Shown piece after piece: positions 8,458 through 16,866 of a stretch of DNA of 64,000 nucleotides (its first letter is position 1; each line of letters begins with the position of its first letter). The translations under genes were made by a program, and so were the position numbers. Under the pieces are notes generated by a model. It saw nothing but the letters and a program-made list of their open reading frames with translations. It was not told the DNA's origin and did no database searches. Source of the DNA: Lewinellaceae bacterium (GTDB lineage: Bacteria; Bacteroidota; Bacteroidia; Chitinophagales; Saprospiraceae); assembly GCA_016708875.1 (NCBI GenBank), contig JADJFA010000008.1:1-64000 (forward strand), in the 5' to 3' direction.

Positions 8458-9895
8458 TTTATCCAGTTGATTTTCAATACTTTGTTTGTAGATGTTTGTA
8501 TTTTGAACCGCTCATCCAATCGCCACCCAACTACCCACACCACCAATCCATCTCCGTTAACCAAGAGCCAAACGTCCTCTTTCTCCAAGCGTGATAGTTT
8601 TTGATTCGTGAAATAATCCTGCAATTTTTGGCTTTTGCCCTCCATGCCAAAAGGCTGGAACGAATCGCCGGGCTGCCAATGTCGCAATTGTAACGGAAAC
8701 TTCAATTTTTCAGCATCCACTGTGATTGATTGGTGGATTGGTGACTGGTGATCGGTGGATTGGTGACTGGTGGTCGGGACTAGAAAAATCTGCGAACCGT
8801 CAGGAAGTCTGACCATCAAATCATCTTCGTGGATGGTGATTGGTTGGATGGTGATTGGTTGATTTTTCCCGCCAAGCCTTGGCTAGGAGGGGTGATTGGT
8901 GGAATAGTGGTTGCGGAGACCAGGATTTTATTCCTGTCCACCAGCACTTTATACCCTTTTTCTGTGTGGAGTTCAAGGCCAACATGATCCGGGTTTTCTG
9001 CCAATTGCCTCGTTTGTTCGGCAGTAAATCCAAATGGCTTGAGCAGCTGTCGGATGGCTTGCCGTGGCGATGGCAGTTGGGAAAGTTTTGCTTTTTCAAG
9101 GCTTAGAACGACGGAATTACTCGTTTGTCCTGAGGTTTGGCCATTAAGATCCAGCCATTGATTCAGCAAAAAAACCAGATTCTCATCCGCAGAACGAATC
9201 CTCCTCATGTTCCGCGCGGCAGTCTGGAGAAAATTTGGGTTGAGTGTTTCTAATTGTGGCACGATATGGTGTCGCACGAAATTCCGGGCATAGTCATCGG
9301 AAGCATTGCTGCTGTCTTCACGCCAAACAATTTGACGGGCTTTTGCAAAATCCAGTATTTCATCTCTGGTTGCAAAAAGCAGCGGACGCAACAGTTGAAC
9401 AAGGGTATGGGAGTCTCTAGTGTTAAGTTCTTTTTGAACCGCGATCCCGGAAAGGCCGGGCAAACTAGTCCCCCGAACAAAATTGAGCAGCGCCGTTTCC
9501 ACAGAATCATTCAAATGATGTGCTGTAGAAATACTGTGGAATCCATTTTCCGATGCTATTTCTGCAAACCATTCATAGCGCAAATCGCGCGCAGCCATTT
9601 GGGTGGACAAGCCGTTTTTTTCAGCGTAATCCTTTGTTTCAAAACGTTTTACAAAAAATTGAACTCCGAAATCCTGGGCAATTTTTTGTACAAAAATTTC
9701 GTCCCTTTCGGATTCTTCCCCGCGCAATTGGAAATTGCAATGGGCGATGGCAAAGGGTAATTTTGCATCGTTGAACAAATGCGCCAACACTACGGAGTCC
9801 AATCCAGCGCTGACAGTCAACAATGTGGGTCTGCCGTCACCCAGAGGCAAACGTTGTGTTTTAATAAATTTAAAAAAGCCTTCGAGTAAATCCAT
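8454..9895 (-). CDS. tilS: tRNA(Ile)-lysidine synthase, frame broken in a repeat-rich linker
   Basis: Makes lysidine at the wobble position of the tRNA-Ile reading AUA. The N-terminal PP-loop ATPase domain (8816-9895) has VSAGLDSVVLAHL, IAHCNFQLRGEESERDE, MAARDLRYEWF and TAHHLNDSVETALLNFVRG. The C-terminal TilS_C domain (frame 8454-8819) has KFPLQLRHWQPGDSFQPFGM and GWRLDERFKI. Together they cover about 480 residues, normal plus an inserted linker. The frame changes between about 8825 and 8900, inside a low-complexity stretch holding a mini-palindrome and NQSPSNQSPS-type repeats. A one-base error there, or a real split with reinitiation, are both possible. The PP-loop reads SAGLDS instead of the usual SGGxDS. 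The 3' end overlaps pgi by 4 bp. Confidence 0.9.
8721..8905 (-). repeat. minisatellite-like GATTGGT repeats plus mini-palindrome inside tilS
   Basis: Two clusters of degenerate units (GATTGGTGG, GACTGGTG, GATCGGTGG at 8724-8775; GATGGTGATTGGTTG twice at 8832-8861) flank the domain junction of TilS and encode His/Gln/Ser/Pro-rich peptides. At 8868-8892 a palindromic insert (CCGCCAAGCCTTGGCTAGG, core GCCAAGGCTTGGC) encodes PPSQGLAGK. None of this belongs to the usual TilS fold, and the frame change of the gene falls within it. Confidence 0.6.
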
Positions 9896-9927
9896 TTCTT
9901 GAAAGTCAAAATATCTTGCGGCCGCTC

Positions 9928-10090
9928 AGAGCATGTTTAGGATTTTCTCACTGGGTTAAAAACGGTTCTTTTTTCGCCATTTTTCACTTTTTTTCAGTCA
10001 CAGAGGAATCGCTATGCTTCTTCAAAAATGCAAAAACTGACAAAAAAAGTACTCGTTTTTGCCTCCAGCAGAAAATCCTCGACATGCTCT
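9928..10090. repeat. 163-bp imperfect palindromic element (MITE-like or decayed IS remnant)
   Basis: The ends are 21-bp inverted repeats at 9928-9948 and 10070-10090 (AGAGCATG..GGATTTTCT against AGAAAATCC..CATGCTCT, about three mismatches). Inside, CTGGGTTAAAAACG near 9951 pairs with CGTTTTTGCCTCCAG near 10054, and T-rich arms continue the pairing to a loop around 10000-10025. It lies in the divergent region between tilS and the DUF5686 gene and contains no open frame worth calling. Confidence 0.6.
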
Positions 10091-10130
10091 CAATCCAGAA
10101 ATCTATTCTGAAAAACATACTCAGCTATTC

Positions 10131-12629
10131 ATGAAACACATCATAGCCTTCATTTTTCTTGTTTCCCCATCCCTCGCTTTTACACAAATCACTGGTAAAG
10201 TGACCGACGAAAACGGGGAACCGCTGCCCTACGCCACTATTTATGTCCGAAATACCAGCAATGGCACTGTCTCCAATGTTGAAGGCGATTATCGCCTTTC
10301 GGTCGGAAAAGGGGCACAAGAGATTGTTTTTCAATACATTGGCTATAAGCAACGTATCGAAAACATAACCGTGGGAGACAAGGCCATTCGTCTGGATGTT
10401 CGGCTCGAATCCGCTAATTTGGAACTGCAAGAGGCCATTGTTTCGTCCATTGACCCGGCGGTTCAAATCATGCGCGAAGTCATCGCCAAGCGAAGGTACT
10501 ACAAAAAGAAAGTGTCGAACTATGCTTGCGATGTGTACATCAAGGGCTTTTACAAACTTGTGGAAACGCCCAAGAAAATACTGGGCCAGGAAGTAGGAAA
10601 CATGGGCGGCACACTTGATTCCACAGGGGCTGGTGTGGTATACCTTTCTGAATCCGTATCAAAAGTTTGGTCACAGGACCCGCCTGGTCGAAAGAAAGAG
10701 GTGATGGTGTCGAGCAAAGTGAGTGGCAGCGAGAACGGGTTTAGCCTCAACCGAGCCACCTTAACAGAGTTTAACCTATATGATGAGCGCCTGGAGATCG
10801 AACGCGAAATTCTTTCCCCGCTTGCCGACAACGCTTTCAATTATTACAGTTTCAAACACGCAGGCCGGTTTAAAAACGAACTCGGCTTTACGGTGGAGAA
10901 GATCAAAGTGATTCCCAAGCGCCCTGCCGATCCAACATTTTCGGGTTTTTTGTACGTGGTAGACGAACTCTGGCTTTTAGCTGGCGCCGACCTTTTGCTC
11001 ACGGGACCTTCCATTAAACAGCCCGTGCTCGACACGATGCGCATCAACCAGTATTTCGTGCCGCTTGGCGCAAACGACACATGGGGATTACTGACACAAG
11101 TGACGAGTTTTAAGTTTGCCATCTTCGGTTTTAAAATCGCAGGGTTTTTCAACAGTATTTTCTCCAATTACGACCTCAATCCAACATTCGAGGAGGGCCT
11201 TTTCAGCAAAGAAATTTTTAAAATAGAGGAAACAGCAAATGAGCAGACGGCTGACTATTGGAAGGAAATACGCCCTGTGCCGCTCACCGAAGAGGAAGGA
11301 AAAGACTATGTAAAAAAGGACAGCCTTCAGAAAATTTGGAAGTCAAAGGCTTACATGGATAGTATTGACAGGAAAGGTAATCGCTTCAAATTCAACAATT
11401 TGCTCTTTGGGTATACCTGGGAAAACTCCTACAAACGCACCTCGGTTTCGTACCCTGCCATATTCCGTGGGGTTCAGTTCAACACTGTTCAAGGCTGGCT
11501 TCTGAACGTTCGCCCTGAATGGAAAAAGGAGGAAGACAGCCGTGGCACCAAACGCTGGTCGGCAGTGGGCGACCTGAATTACGGTTTTTCAGAAAAAAAA
11601 TTCCGGGCCAGTGGGCGTTTACAGCGCCGTTTTGAAAGCATTCGATATCGTACCCTTACGATTGATGGCGGCACAACTACAGCACAATTCAACCACCTTA
11701 ACCCAATTGGCCCCTTGGTGAATACCTGGTACTCACTTGTTGAAAAACGCAATTTCCTTAAAATTTACGACAAAACTTTTGCCCGCGCTGATTGGAGCCA
11801 GGTGCTGACAACTGGTTTTAATATCCGTTTAACCGCCGAATGGGCACGGCGAAAACCGCTAGTGAACCACAGCAATTTCAGTTACAGTAAAAAACTCGAA
11901 CGGGAATACACTTCCAATGATCCCGCGCCGGAGGTGACAGTTGGCGAGCCCGCTGTCTTCCCCTCACCTGATATCTTTTACGTGGAGGCTCAATTGGTTT
12001 TCAGGCCAAAGCAACAATACAGCAGTTATCCGAAATTCCGTTCGTACAGCAGTTCCGGATGGCCAGAATTGGTGTTGAATTATAAAAAAGCCTTGCCCTT
12101 GGGCAATAGTGGTTGGGTGGATTATGATCTCTTGAGGCTGCAAATCAGGCAAAGTGAAGTCTCCTGGGGCTTGGCTGGACACACTGATTGGAATGTTGGA
12201 GGAGGGTTATTTCTTCGCCAGAAAAACCTGTCATTCATGGATTTACACCACGCCTCGGGTAACCAGCGGATTTTCGGTACTCCTGTAAGTTATTTGCGCA
12301 GTTTCTTCCTGTTACCTTTTTACGCCTACTCCACCGACAAACCTTACGCGGAAATCCATGCCCAACACCACCTCGAAGGCTGGCTGCTGGATAAAATCCC
12401 GTTGGTGCGCAAATTAAACTGGAAGGAGGTTTTTGGCTTCAATTTCTACTATGCCGAACAAGACTCCCGCGACCCCGCTTTTACAGGTAAATTGCCCTAC
12501 TGGGAGGTGAATTGGGGATTTGAAAACATTGGCATAAAGGCCATTCGGCCACTTCGCGTAGATGTGGCATTTGGCTTTTTTGGAAAAAAATACTACCATA
12601 CCGGTATAGTTTTAGGTGTCAATTTGTAA
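10131..12629 (+). CDS. DUF5686 / carboxypeptidase-like regulatory domain outer-membrane protein
   Basis: An 832-residue protein. A signal peptide (MKHIIAFIFLVSPSLAFTQ) is followed by a CarboxypepD_reg-like beta-sandwich (residues 20-105: ITGKVTDENGEPLPYATIYV, GDYRLSV, VFQYIGYKQRI) and then a DUF5686 region beginning at PAVQIMREVIAKRRYYKKK. The rest is rich in alternating aromatic strands, fitting an outer-membrane barrel, and ends with GVNL. DUF5686 proteins are widespread in Bacteroidota outer membranes; their function is unknown. The start at 10131 is chosen because the signal peptide begins there; upstream in-frame sequence is the palindromic element. Confidence 0.9.
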   Translation: MKHIIAFIFLVSPSLAFTQITGKVTDENGEPLPYATIYVRNTSNGTVSNVEGDYRLSVGKGAQEIVFQYIGYKQRIENITVGDKAIRLDVRLESANLELQEAIVSSIDPAVQIMREVIAKRRYYKKKVSNYACDVYIKGFYKLVETPKKILGQEVGNMGGTLDSTGAGVVYLSESVSKVWSQDPPGRKKEVMVSSKVSGSENGFSLNRATLTEFNLYDERLEIEREILSPLADNAFNYYSFKHAGRFKNELGFTVEKIKVIPKRPADPTFSGFLYVVDELWLLAGADLLLTGPSIKQPVLDTMRINQYFVPLGANDTWGLLTQVTSFKFAIFGFKIAGFFNSIFSNYDLNPTFEEGLFSKEIFKIEETANEQTADYWKEIRPVPLTEEEGKDYVKKDSLQKIWKSKAYMDSIDRKGNRFKFNNLLFGYTWENSYKRTSVSYPAIFRGVQFNTVQGWLLNVRPEWKKEEDSRGTKRWSAVGDLNYGFSEKKFRASGRLQRRFESIRYRTLTIDGGTTTAQFNHLNPIGPLVNTWYSLVEKRNFLKIYDKTFARADWSQVLTTGFNIRLTAEWARRKPLVNHSNFSYSKKLEREYTSNDPAPEVTVGEPAVFPSPDIFYVEAQLVFRPKQQYSSYPKFRSYSSSGWPELVLNYKKALPLGNSGWVDYDLLRLQIRQSEVSWGLAGHTDWNVGGGLFLRQKNLSFMDLHHASGNQRIFGTPVSYLRSFFLLPFYAYSTDKPYAEIHAQHHLEGWLLDKIPLVRKLNWKEVFGFNFYYAEQDSRDPAFTGKLPYWEVNWGFENIGIKAIRPLRVDVAFGFFGKKYYHTGIVLGVNL

Positions 12630-12791
12630 TGTACATTGCAAAACCAATATTTAGGAAGCGGAGGGGAATCACTTTGGAACGGTTATTGAAAGCAGTTTAA
12701 CGGCTGCCGCACACACCTTCATTCAGTTTCATTATTGCCAGGCAGCCATTTTTTTTAATCTGAATCGATTACACTTTTACTTAAAACTGCC

Positions 12792-13256
12792 ATGTCCCAC
12801 ATCTCAAGGGCTGTGCGTCCAAGCCTTCATGGGCAACCAGCCGAACCGATTACTCCGATTCTTTTTTCAAACAAAATCGCCTCCATTCCTAAAGCAATAC
12901 ACTGTGACATCGTATTCGGCTCGCCGAACATGAATTGTCTTGGAACGGGTATTTGCAAAATCACTGGTGCCAACTCTTTCTTGTCAAGTACTCAAAAAAG
13001 AGCGTGCCAACGCACTTTTGGGCAGATTGCAGTTGGGCCAAACGGCAAAGTCTCCCTCTTTTTTTTCCGGGAGTTCCTTTGCATTCAACTCTATCGCCAA
13101 CATTTCCGTAAAGGCGTATTGGTCATGAAAGAAGCCTGTCCGCTTCCTTCGATTATTTCCAAAGGCCTGAACATTACAGGAAATCAACTCCTTCCGGGCA
13201 ATTATGCCGTGGTGGAATGCGACGGATATTTCCGCGTGGATTTGAATTGTGCCTAA
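12792..13256 (+). CDS. small Cys-containing protein of unknown function
   Basis: 154 residues, not recognised. No signal peptide or membrane segment. The conserved-looking core starts near residue 37 with HCDIVFGSPNMNCLGTGICK, four cysteines close together, followed by a variable middle part and a C-terminal half (GNYAVVECDGYFRVDLNCA) with two more cysteines. I have an impression of similar CDI-FGSP-NC-GTGIC proteins in other Saprospiraceae but cannot verify it. The first 30 residues are of doubtful reality; the true start may be further in. A strong hairpin terminator follows directly at 13274. Confidence 0.5.
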   Translation: MSHISRAVRPSLHGQPAEPITPILFSNKIASIPKAIHCDIVFGSPNMNCLGTGICKITGANSFLSSTQKRACQRTFGQIAVGPNGKVSLFFFREFLCIQLYRQHFRKGVLVMKEACPLPSIISKGLNITGNQLLPGNYAVVECDGYFRVDLNCA

Positions 13257-13273
13257 AGGCATGGTCCAAAAAC

Positions 13274-13310
13274 AAACCCCTCCAGCTGCAATTTGCAACT
13301 GGAGGGGTTT
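13274..13310. terminator. bidirectional rho-independent terminator
   Basis: A 12-bp GC-rich stem, AAACCCCTCCAG pairing with CTGGAGGGGTTT, with a loop that can pair further (TTGCA/TGCAA) and T-rich flanks on the plus side. It lies 18 nt after the stop of the small Cys protein and about 45 nt from the OPT stop, between convergent genes. Confidence 0.8.
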
Positions 13311-13354
13311 TGATTTTGATAAAGTGACATGAAACTTGCCACTTTAACTTTCAA

Positions 13355-15427
13355 CTATTTCTTCCTGGCTGCTCGAACGAGAAAGAAGGCCAGCAGGCTA
13401 AAGCAGAGCACTCCAAGAATTTGGTAGGCACTATGGCTCATTAAGCCAGCATGGAATACACCAGCAGCGTCCGTATGTCCGCCCAATTTATGTTCAAGAT
13501 TTGCCGCCGCCAGCCAACCCTGGCCCGTTGGATAAGAGGCTTCCTTGGCTTGCCAAAGGGCCACGATTACACCAGCCAGCGCACCGCCTGCCACCAATCC
13601 TGTAGCAAAAAGGCTTCCCTTGCCAAGTTCAGCATCTTCGGCGGTTTCGCCTTTGCGTTTTCCCCACCAGTCAGTCAAACCTTTCAGCGCGCCACCAATC
13701 CATATCGGGAGCGTGGTGCTGAGCGGCAGATAAAGGCCTACGGCGAAAGAGAGCGATTTCACGCCGCAGAGTTCCATCGTGATCGCCACAAATAGGCCGA
13801 CCAGCACGAATTGCCAATCCAAATTGAATGAAAGCAATCCCTTGATGAGCGTCGCCATAAGGGTCGCCTGAGGTGCATTGAATTTTTCTCCAATGGCATG
13901 TTCGATGCCCTGAGCTCGTAGTTCTGCCGTGGGCGTGTCAAGAAAAAGCACGGTAGCGCCGATGACAAGCGAGGAAACTATCACCCCAATAAACAATGCA
14001 ATCTGCTGATAACGAGGCGTTGCTCCAATGAGAAAGCCCGTTTTCAAATCCTGAGAGGTTGCCCCGGCATTGGCGGCAGCGATACAAACCATGCTGCCCA
14101 CTACGAGCGCCATGGGTTCAAAAACTTTGCCCGTCCAGCCTACACCGATAAACACGAGCGCTGTGCCCATAATGGTTGCGATGGTCATACCCGAAATTGG
14201 GCTGTTACTGCTGCTGCCTATTATGCCCACAATTCGGCTGGCAACAGTGACAAAGAAAAACCCGAACACGATGACCAATACTCCGATAAGCAATTTGCTC
14301 AGGATGTTGTCGCCAGGAATACTGGGCAACACAGCCATCAGTAAGATGAGCGCAAGGCTTCCGATGCCGACTACTTTAATAGAAAGATCGTTGGATGTAC
14401 GGTCTACGGCAACTGTTTTATCGCGGTTGCGCATTTCACCCATACTATCCCGGAACGAGGAGATAATAGTAGGCATGGTTTTAATGAGGGTGATAAAACC
14501 AGCCCCGGCCACCGCACCTGCACCAATCTGACGGATATAAGCACGATAAAGCGCCTCCGACATATTTGTGAAGGTATGTGAAGTGGGATCCCATCCGTAT
14601 CGTGCGCTGGCTTCCAATGGGTTCATCAGATCAAGTTTGTCCAGCTGTGCCGCAATCACATCGGGCGGCACGAGGGTAGCGAGCAACGGTATCAAACCAA
14701 ACCATGCCAATACGCCACCAGCCACCAAAACCCCGGCAATACGTGGGCCAATAATATACCCGACCCCCAGATATTCAGGCGTGATTTCACCACTCAATCT
14801 TGCTGCGGGAAGGTATTTGTTGGCCAGATTGGTTGTCCAGGTAGGCGTTTCTGCAATGACATGGAAGATTTTTTGGAGCATAGCATAACCGACTGCAAAG
14901 CCAAGGCCCTGATAGGCCATTTTGGCAAAATCGCCGCCCTTGTCACCCGCCATAAGTACATGCGCACATGCAGTACCTTCAGGGTAGGGCAGGGTCTCAT
15001 GTTCTTTTACAATGAGTGAGCGTCGCAATGGAATCATCATAAGCACGCCCAAAATGCCGCCAAAGATGGCAAGCATCGTGATCGTCCAATAGTTAAAATA
15101 CCCTTTGCCGATGCCATCAGAAAGAAAAAGAAAGGCAGGAAGCGTGAAAACCACGCCCGCAGCCACCGATTCACCCGCTGATCCTGTGGTCTGGATGATG
15201 TTATTTTCCAGAATAGTGGTGCCCAGAAATTTGCGCCCCAACGAAATGGCGATCACGGCAATGGGAATGGAGGCCGAGACCGTCAAACCTGCTTTCAATG
15301 CAAGGTAAACCGTGGCTGCACCAAAGAGCACCCCGAACAAGGAGCCGATGACAATGGCTCTCAGGGTAAATTCTTTGACCGATACGTTTTCAGAGGAGAT
15401 GTAGGGTTTGAAGTCATTGTTTGCCAT
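13355..15427 (-). CDS. OPT-family oligopeptide/metal-chelate transporter
   Basis: A 690-residue inner-membrane secondary transporter with about 15 hydrophobic segments. OPT hallmarks are visible: the N-terminal EFTLRAIVIGSLFGVLFGAA, NNIIQTTGSAGESVAAGVVF, the PYPEGTACAHVL loop, and SSNSPISGMTIATIMGTALV in the middle. Its size and motifs match the bacterial OPT subfamily (peptide or metal-chelate uptake); the substrate is not predictable. The start at 15427 (MANNDFKPYISSENVSVKEF) is preferred over an upstream codon at 15463 because it matches family N-termini. It stands alone and is convergent with the small Cys protein gene. Confidence 0.93.
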   Translation of the reverse strand: MANNDFKPYISSENVSVKEFTLRAIVIGSLFGVLFGAATVYLALKAGLTVSASIPIAVIAISLGRKFLGTTILENNIIQTTGSAGESVAAGVVFTLPAFLFLSDGIGKGYFNYWTITMLAIFGGILGVLMMIPLRRSLIVKEHETLPYPEGTACAHVLMAGDKGGDFAKMAYQGLGFAVGYAMLQKIFHVIAETPTWTTNLANKYLPAARLSGEITPEYLGVGYIIGPRIAGVLVAGGVLAWFGLIPLLATLVPPDVIAAQLDKLDLMNPLEASARYGWDPTSHTFTNMSEALYRAYIRQIGAGAVAGAGFITLIKTMPTIISSFRDSMGEMRNRDKTVAVDRTSNDLSIKVVGIGSLALILLMAVLPSIPGDNILSKLLIGVLVIVFGFFFVTVASRIVGIIGSSSNSPISGMTIATIMGTALVFIGVGWTGKVFEPMALVVGSMVCIAAANAGATSQDLKTGFLIGATPRYQQIALFIGVIVSSLVIGATVLFLDTPTAELRAQGIEHAIGEKFNAPQATLMATLIKGLLSFNLDWQFVLVGLFVAITMELCGVKSLSFAVGLYLPLSTTLPIWIGGALKGLTDWWGKRKGETAEDAELGKGSLFATGLVAGGALAGVIVALWQAKEASYPTGQGWLAAANLEHKLGGHTDAAGVFHAGLMSHSAYQILGVLCFSLLAFFLVRAARKK

Positions 15428-15507
15428 ACATGTTAGTAAGGTTACTCGCCCTTTTTGTTTCAACAGCTAGGCGGGCTAAGGTGGAGAAAGGTTAGTGGTT
15501 GTGCAAC

Positions 15508-15537
15508 GGCCCGCCTTCGCGAAGGCTACGGCGGGCA
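15508..15537. repeat. interspersed mini-palindrome (intergenic)
   Basis: GCCCGCC...GGCGGGC arms enclose the inner palindrome CCTTCGCGAAGG. If translated it would read LREGYGGQ, a peptide I recognise as a recurrent short palindromic insertion in Bacteroidota genomes. It lies in the space between the OPT gene and the second HNH pair. Nothing else is visible in the 258 nt between those genes. Confidence 0.5.
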
Positions 15538-15685
15538 AGCCGAAAGGTATGCGAATTTTGAAATTCCAGAAGTGAGTATTGGGTGCACTAAACATGAATC
15601 ATATTTCCAGCTTGAGGTTGGGTTGAATTGTTTTACTTTTGCAATCATTCTTTTCGTTGAGATTCAACTAAATCGAAATGAGTTT

Positions 15686-16098
15686 ATGCAAACCATAGAA
15701 ATAAAAAATGGTGTTCAGGTCGGGGTTGATGAGATTATCAAAGGAATCCGACAATTAGACAATCAGCGCTGGCAACGGTAGCTGGGGAGGTAACCCGCTT
15801 ACTGTCCAAGCGAACTGCCAAAACACCCAGCGACAGAGAGGTTGAACTATTAAGGAATATCAAAGCCGTAATTCCCCCAGCAATCAGGCGGAGACAAAAA
15901 CAATTATACGCCAAATTGCAATTGGAAACCCTTATGCCCAAGGAGCGTGAGGAATTGCTCCTGCTCAACCATTTGTTGGAGGAAAAAAGCGCAGAACGAA
16001 TCATGCTCCTGGGAGAACTGGCAAAACTTCGGGGCATTCCCGTCCAGCAATTGGTAGCGGAATTTAAAGCGGGTAAAGAGCAAGATGCGTCGGCGTAA
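15686..16098 (+). pseudogene. broken helical partner of second HNH endonuclease
   Basis: An ATG at 15686 opens MQTIEIKNGVQVGVDEIIKG and stops at 15779-15781. Shifting frame near 15772 (one missing base) continues into a charged helical protein (ALATVAGEVTRLLSKRT, MPKEREELLLLNHLLEEK, LAKLRGIPVQQLVAEF) that ends at 16098, for about 137 residues. This is the layout of the small proteins that precede stand-alone HNH genes in cyanobacteria and Bacteroidota, and it matches the functional position of the gene at 243-488. Its end overlaps the following HNH start by 14 bp. Confidence 0.65.
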
Positions 16099-16503
16099 AC
16101 TTTCCCAATTTGAACGAGCCTTTATCAAACAACGGGCCGCTGGATGTTGCGAATACTGCAAGTTCCCTTTCGATTTTTCTCACGACGCCTTTCATATTGA
16201 GCACATCATTCCTTTGCAAAAAAAGGAAGCGATGAGCTTGAAAACCCGGCATTTGCTTGCGACGGATGCAATTCCTTCAAATGGATATACATCGAATGGC
16301 CTGACCCTGAATCTGGAAAGGAAGTCCCGCTTTTCAATCCCCGCAAAGCAGAATGGTCGTTGCATTTCGCTTGGAGCGATGACTTTACTTCTTTATCTGG
16401 CTTGACACCCGAAGGCCGTGCTACCTTGGATTTGTTGAAAATGAATCGGCCAGGGCTGTTGAACGTAAGAAAAGCATTAATAGCCATTGGTGTGCATCCA
16501 TAG
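16085..16503 (+). pseudogene. broken HNH endonuclease (second copy)
   Basis: An ATG at 16085 gives MRRRKLSQFERAFIKQRAAG, the first zinc knuckle CEYC and IEHIIPLQKK. The frame then slips in an A7 run at about 16218-16224. Adding one A restores GSDELENPAFACDGCNSFK, which carries the HNH Asn and the second zinc knuckle, and a C-terminal half to the stop at 16501-16503 (about 139 residues). It belongs to the same family as the intact gene at 478-888 and forms a second small-protein/HNH module. Both members carry a frame break, so the module may be decayed, unless the breaks are homopolymer sequencing errors. Confidence 0.7.
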
Positions 16504-16532
16504 CCACTTCCGTCTTTTTTCCTTGTACATGA

Positions 16533-16685
16533 TGGGGGGGGCGGGGGGACGCGCCTTGGGGCGGGCGGCCCCCGCCCGGGGGCCCCCCCGGTTGGCCGGG
16601 GGTTTGTGCTTGGGGCCGCGCCCGGGGGTGGGCGGGGGGGCCCGGCGGGCCGGGGGGGCGGGCCCGCGCGGGGCGCGGGCCCTCT
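16533..16685. other. anomalous ~150-bp G/C-only block
   Basis: The 363-nt space from the HNH stop (16503) to the PorP start (16867) contains about 150 bp of nearly pure G and C with runs of 6-8 G or C, against a background near 45-50% GC. It has sharp edges and no codon structure. Frames through it are open only because of composition. It may be a read or assembly artefact. The remainder (16686-16866) is ordinary sequence holding a -7 promoter element. Confidence 0.7.
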
Positions 16686-16837
16686 CGCCAATGGCAGGTT
16701 CCTTAAGAGCGACACACATGGTCGCCCGTCACAGATTTTAGTCTTTCAAGGTGCTAAATCCATGCCTAATCCGGGTCATCTGTGTTCCCTTTTCTTCAAA
16801 TCAACGACATTGCCCAAATGGAAAGCCGCTAACTTGC

Positions 16838-16845
16838 TACCTTTG
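16838..16845 (+). promoter_or_regulatory. Bacteroidota -7 promoter element of PorP/SprF gene
   Basis: TACCTTTG is a perfect TAnnTTTG match, 21 nt upstream of the ATG at 16867, which would give a very short leader. No good -33 TTTG at the expected spacing is visible. Confidence 0.5.
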
Positions 16846-16866
16846 CGCAAACTATTCCCAAGTCGT

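Noticed and set aside
16487..16866. Gly/Ala/Arg/Pro-rich open frames through the GC block, including an N-terminal extension of the PorP/SprF frame
   Set aside because: They are open only because the block lacks A and T. The signal peptide at 16867 fixes the real start.
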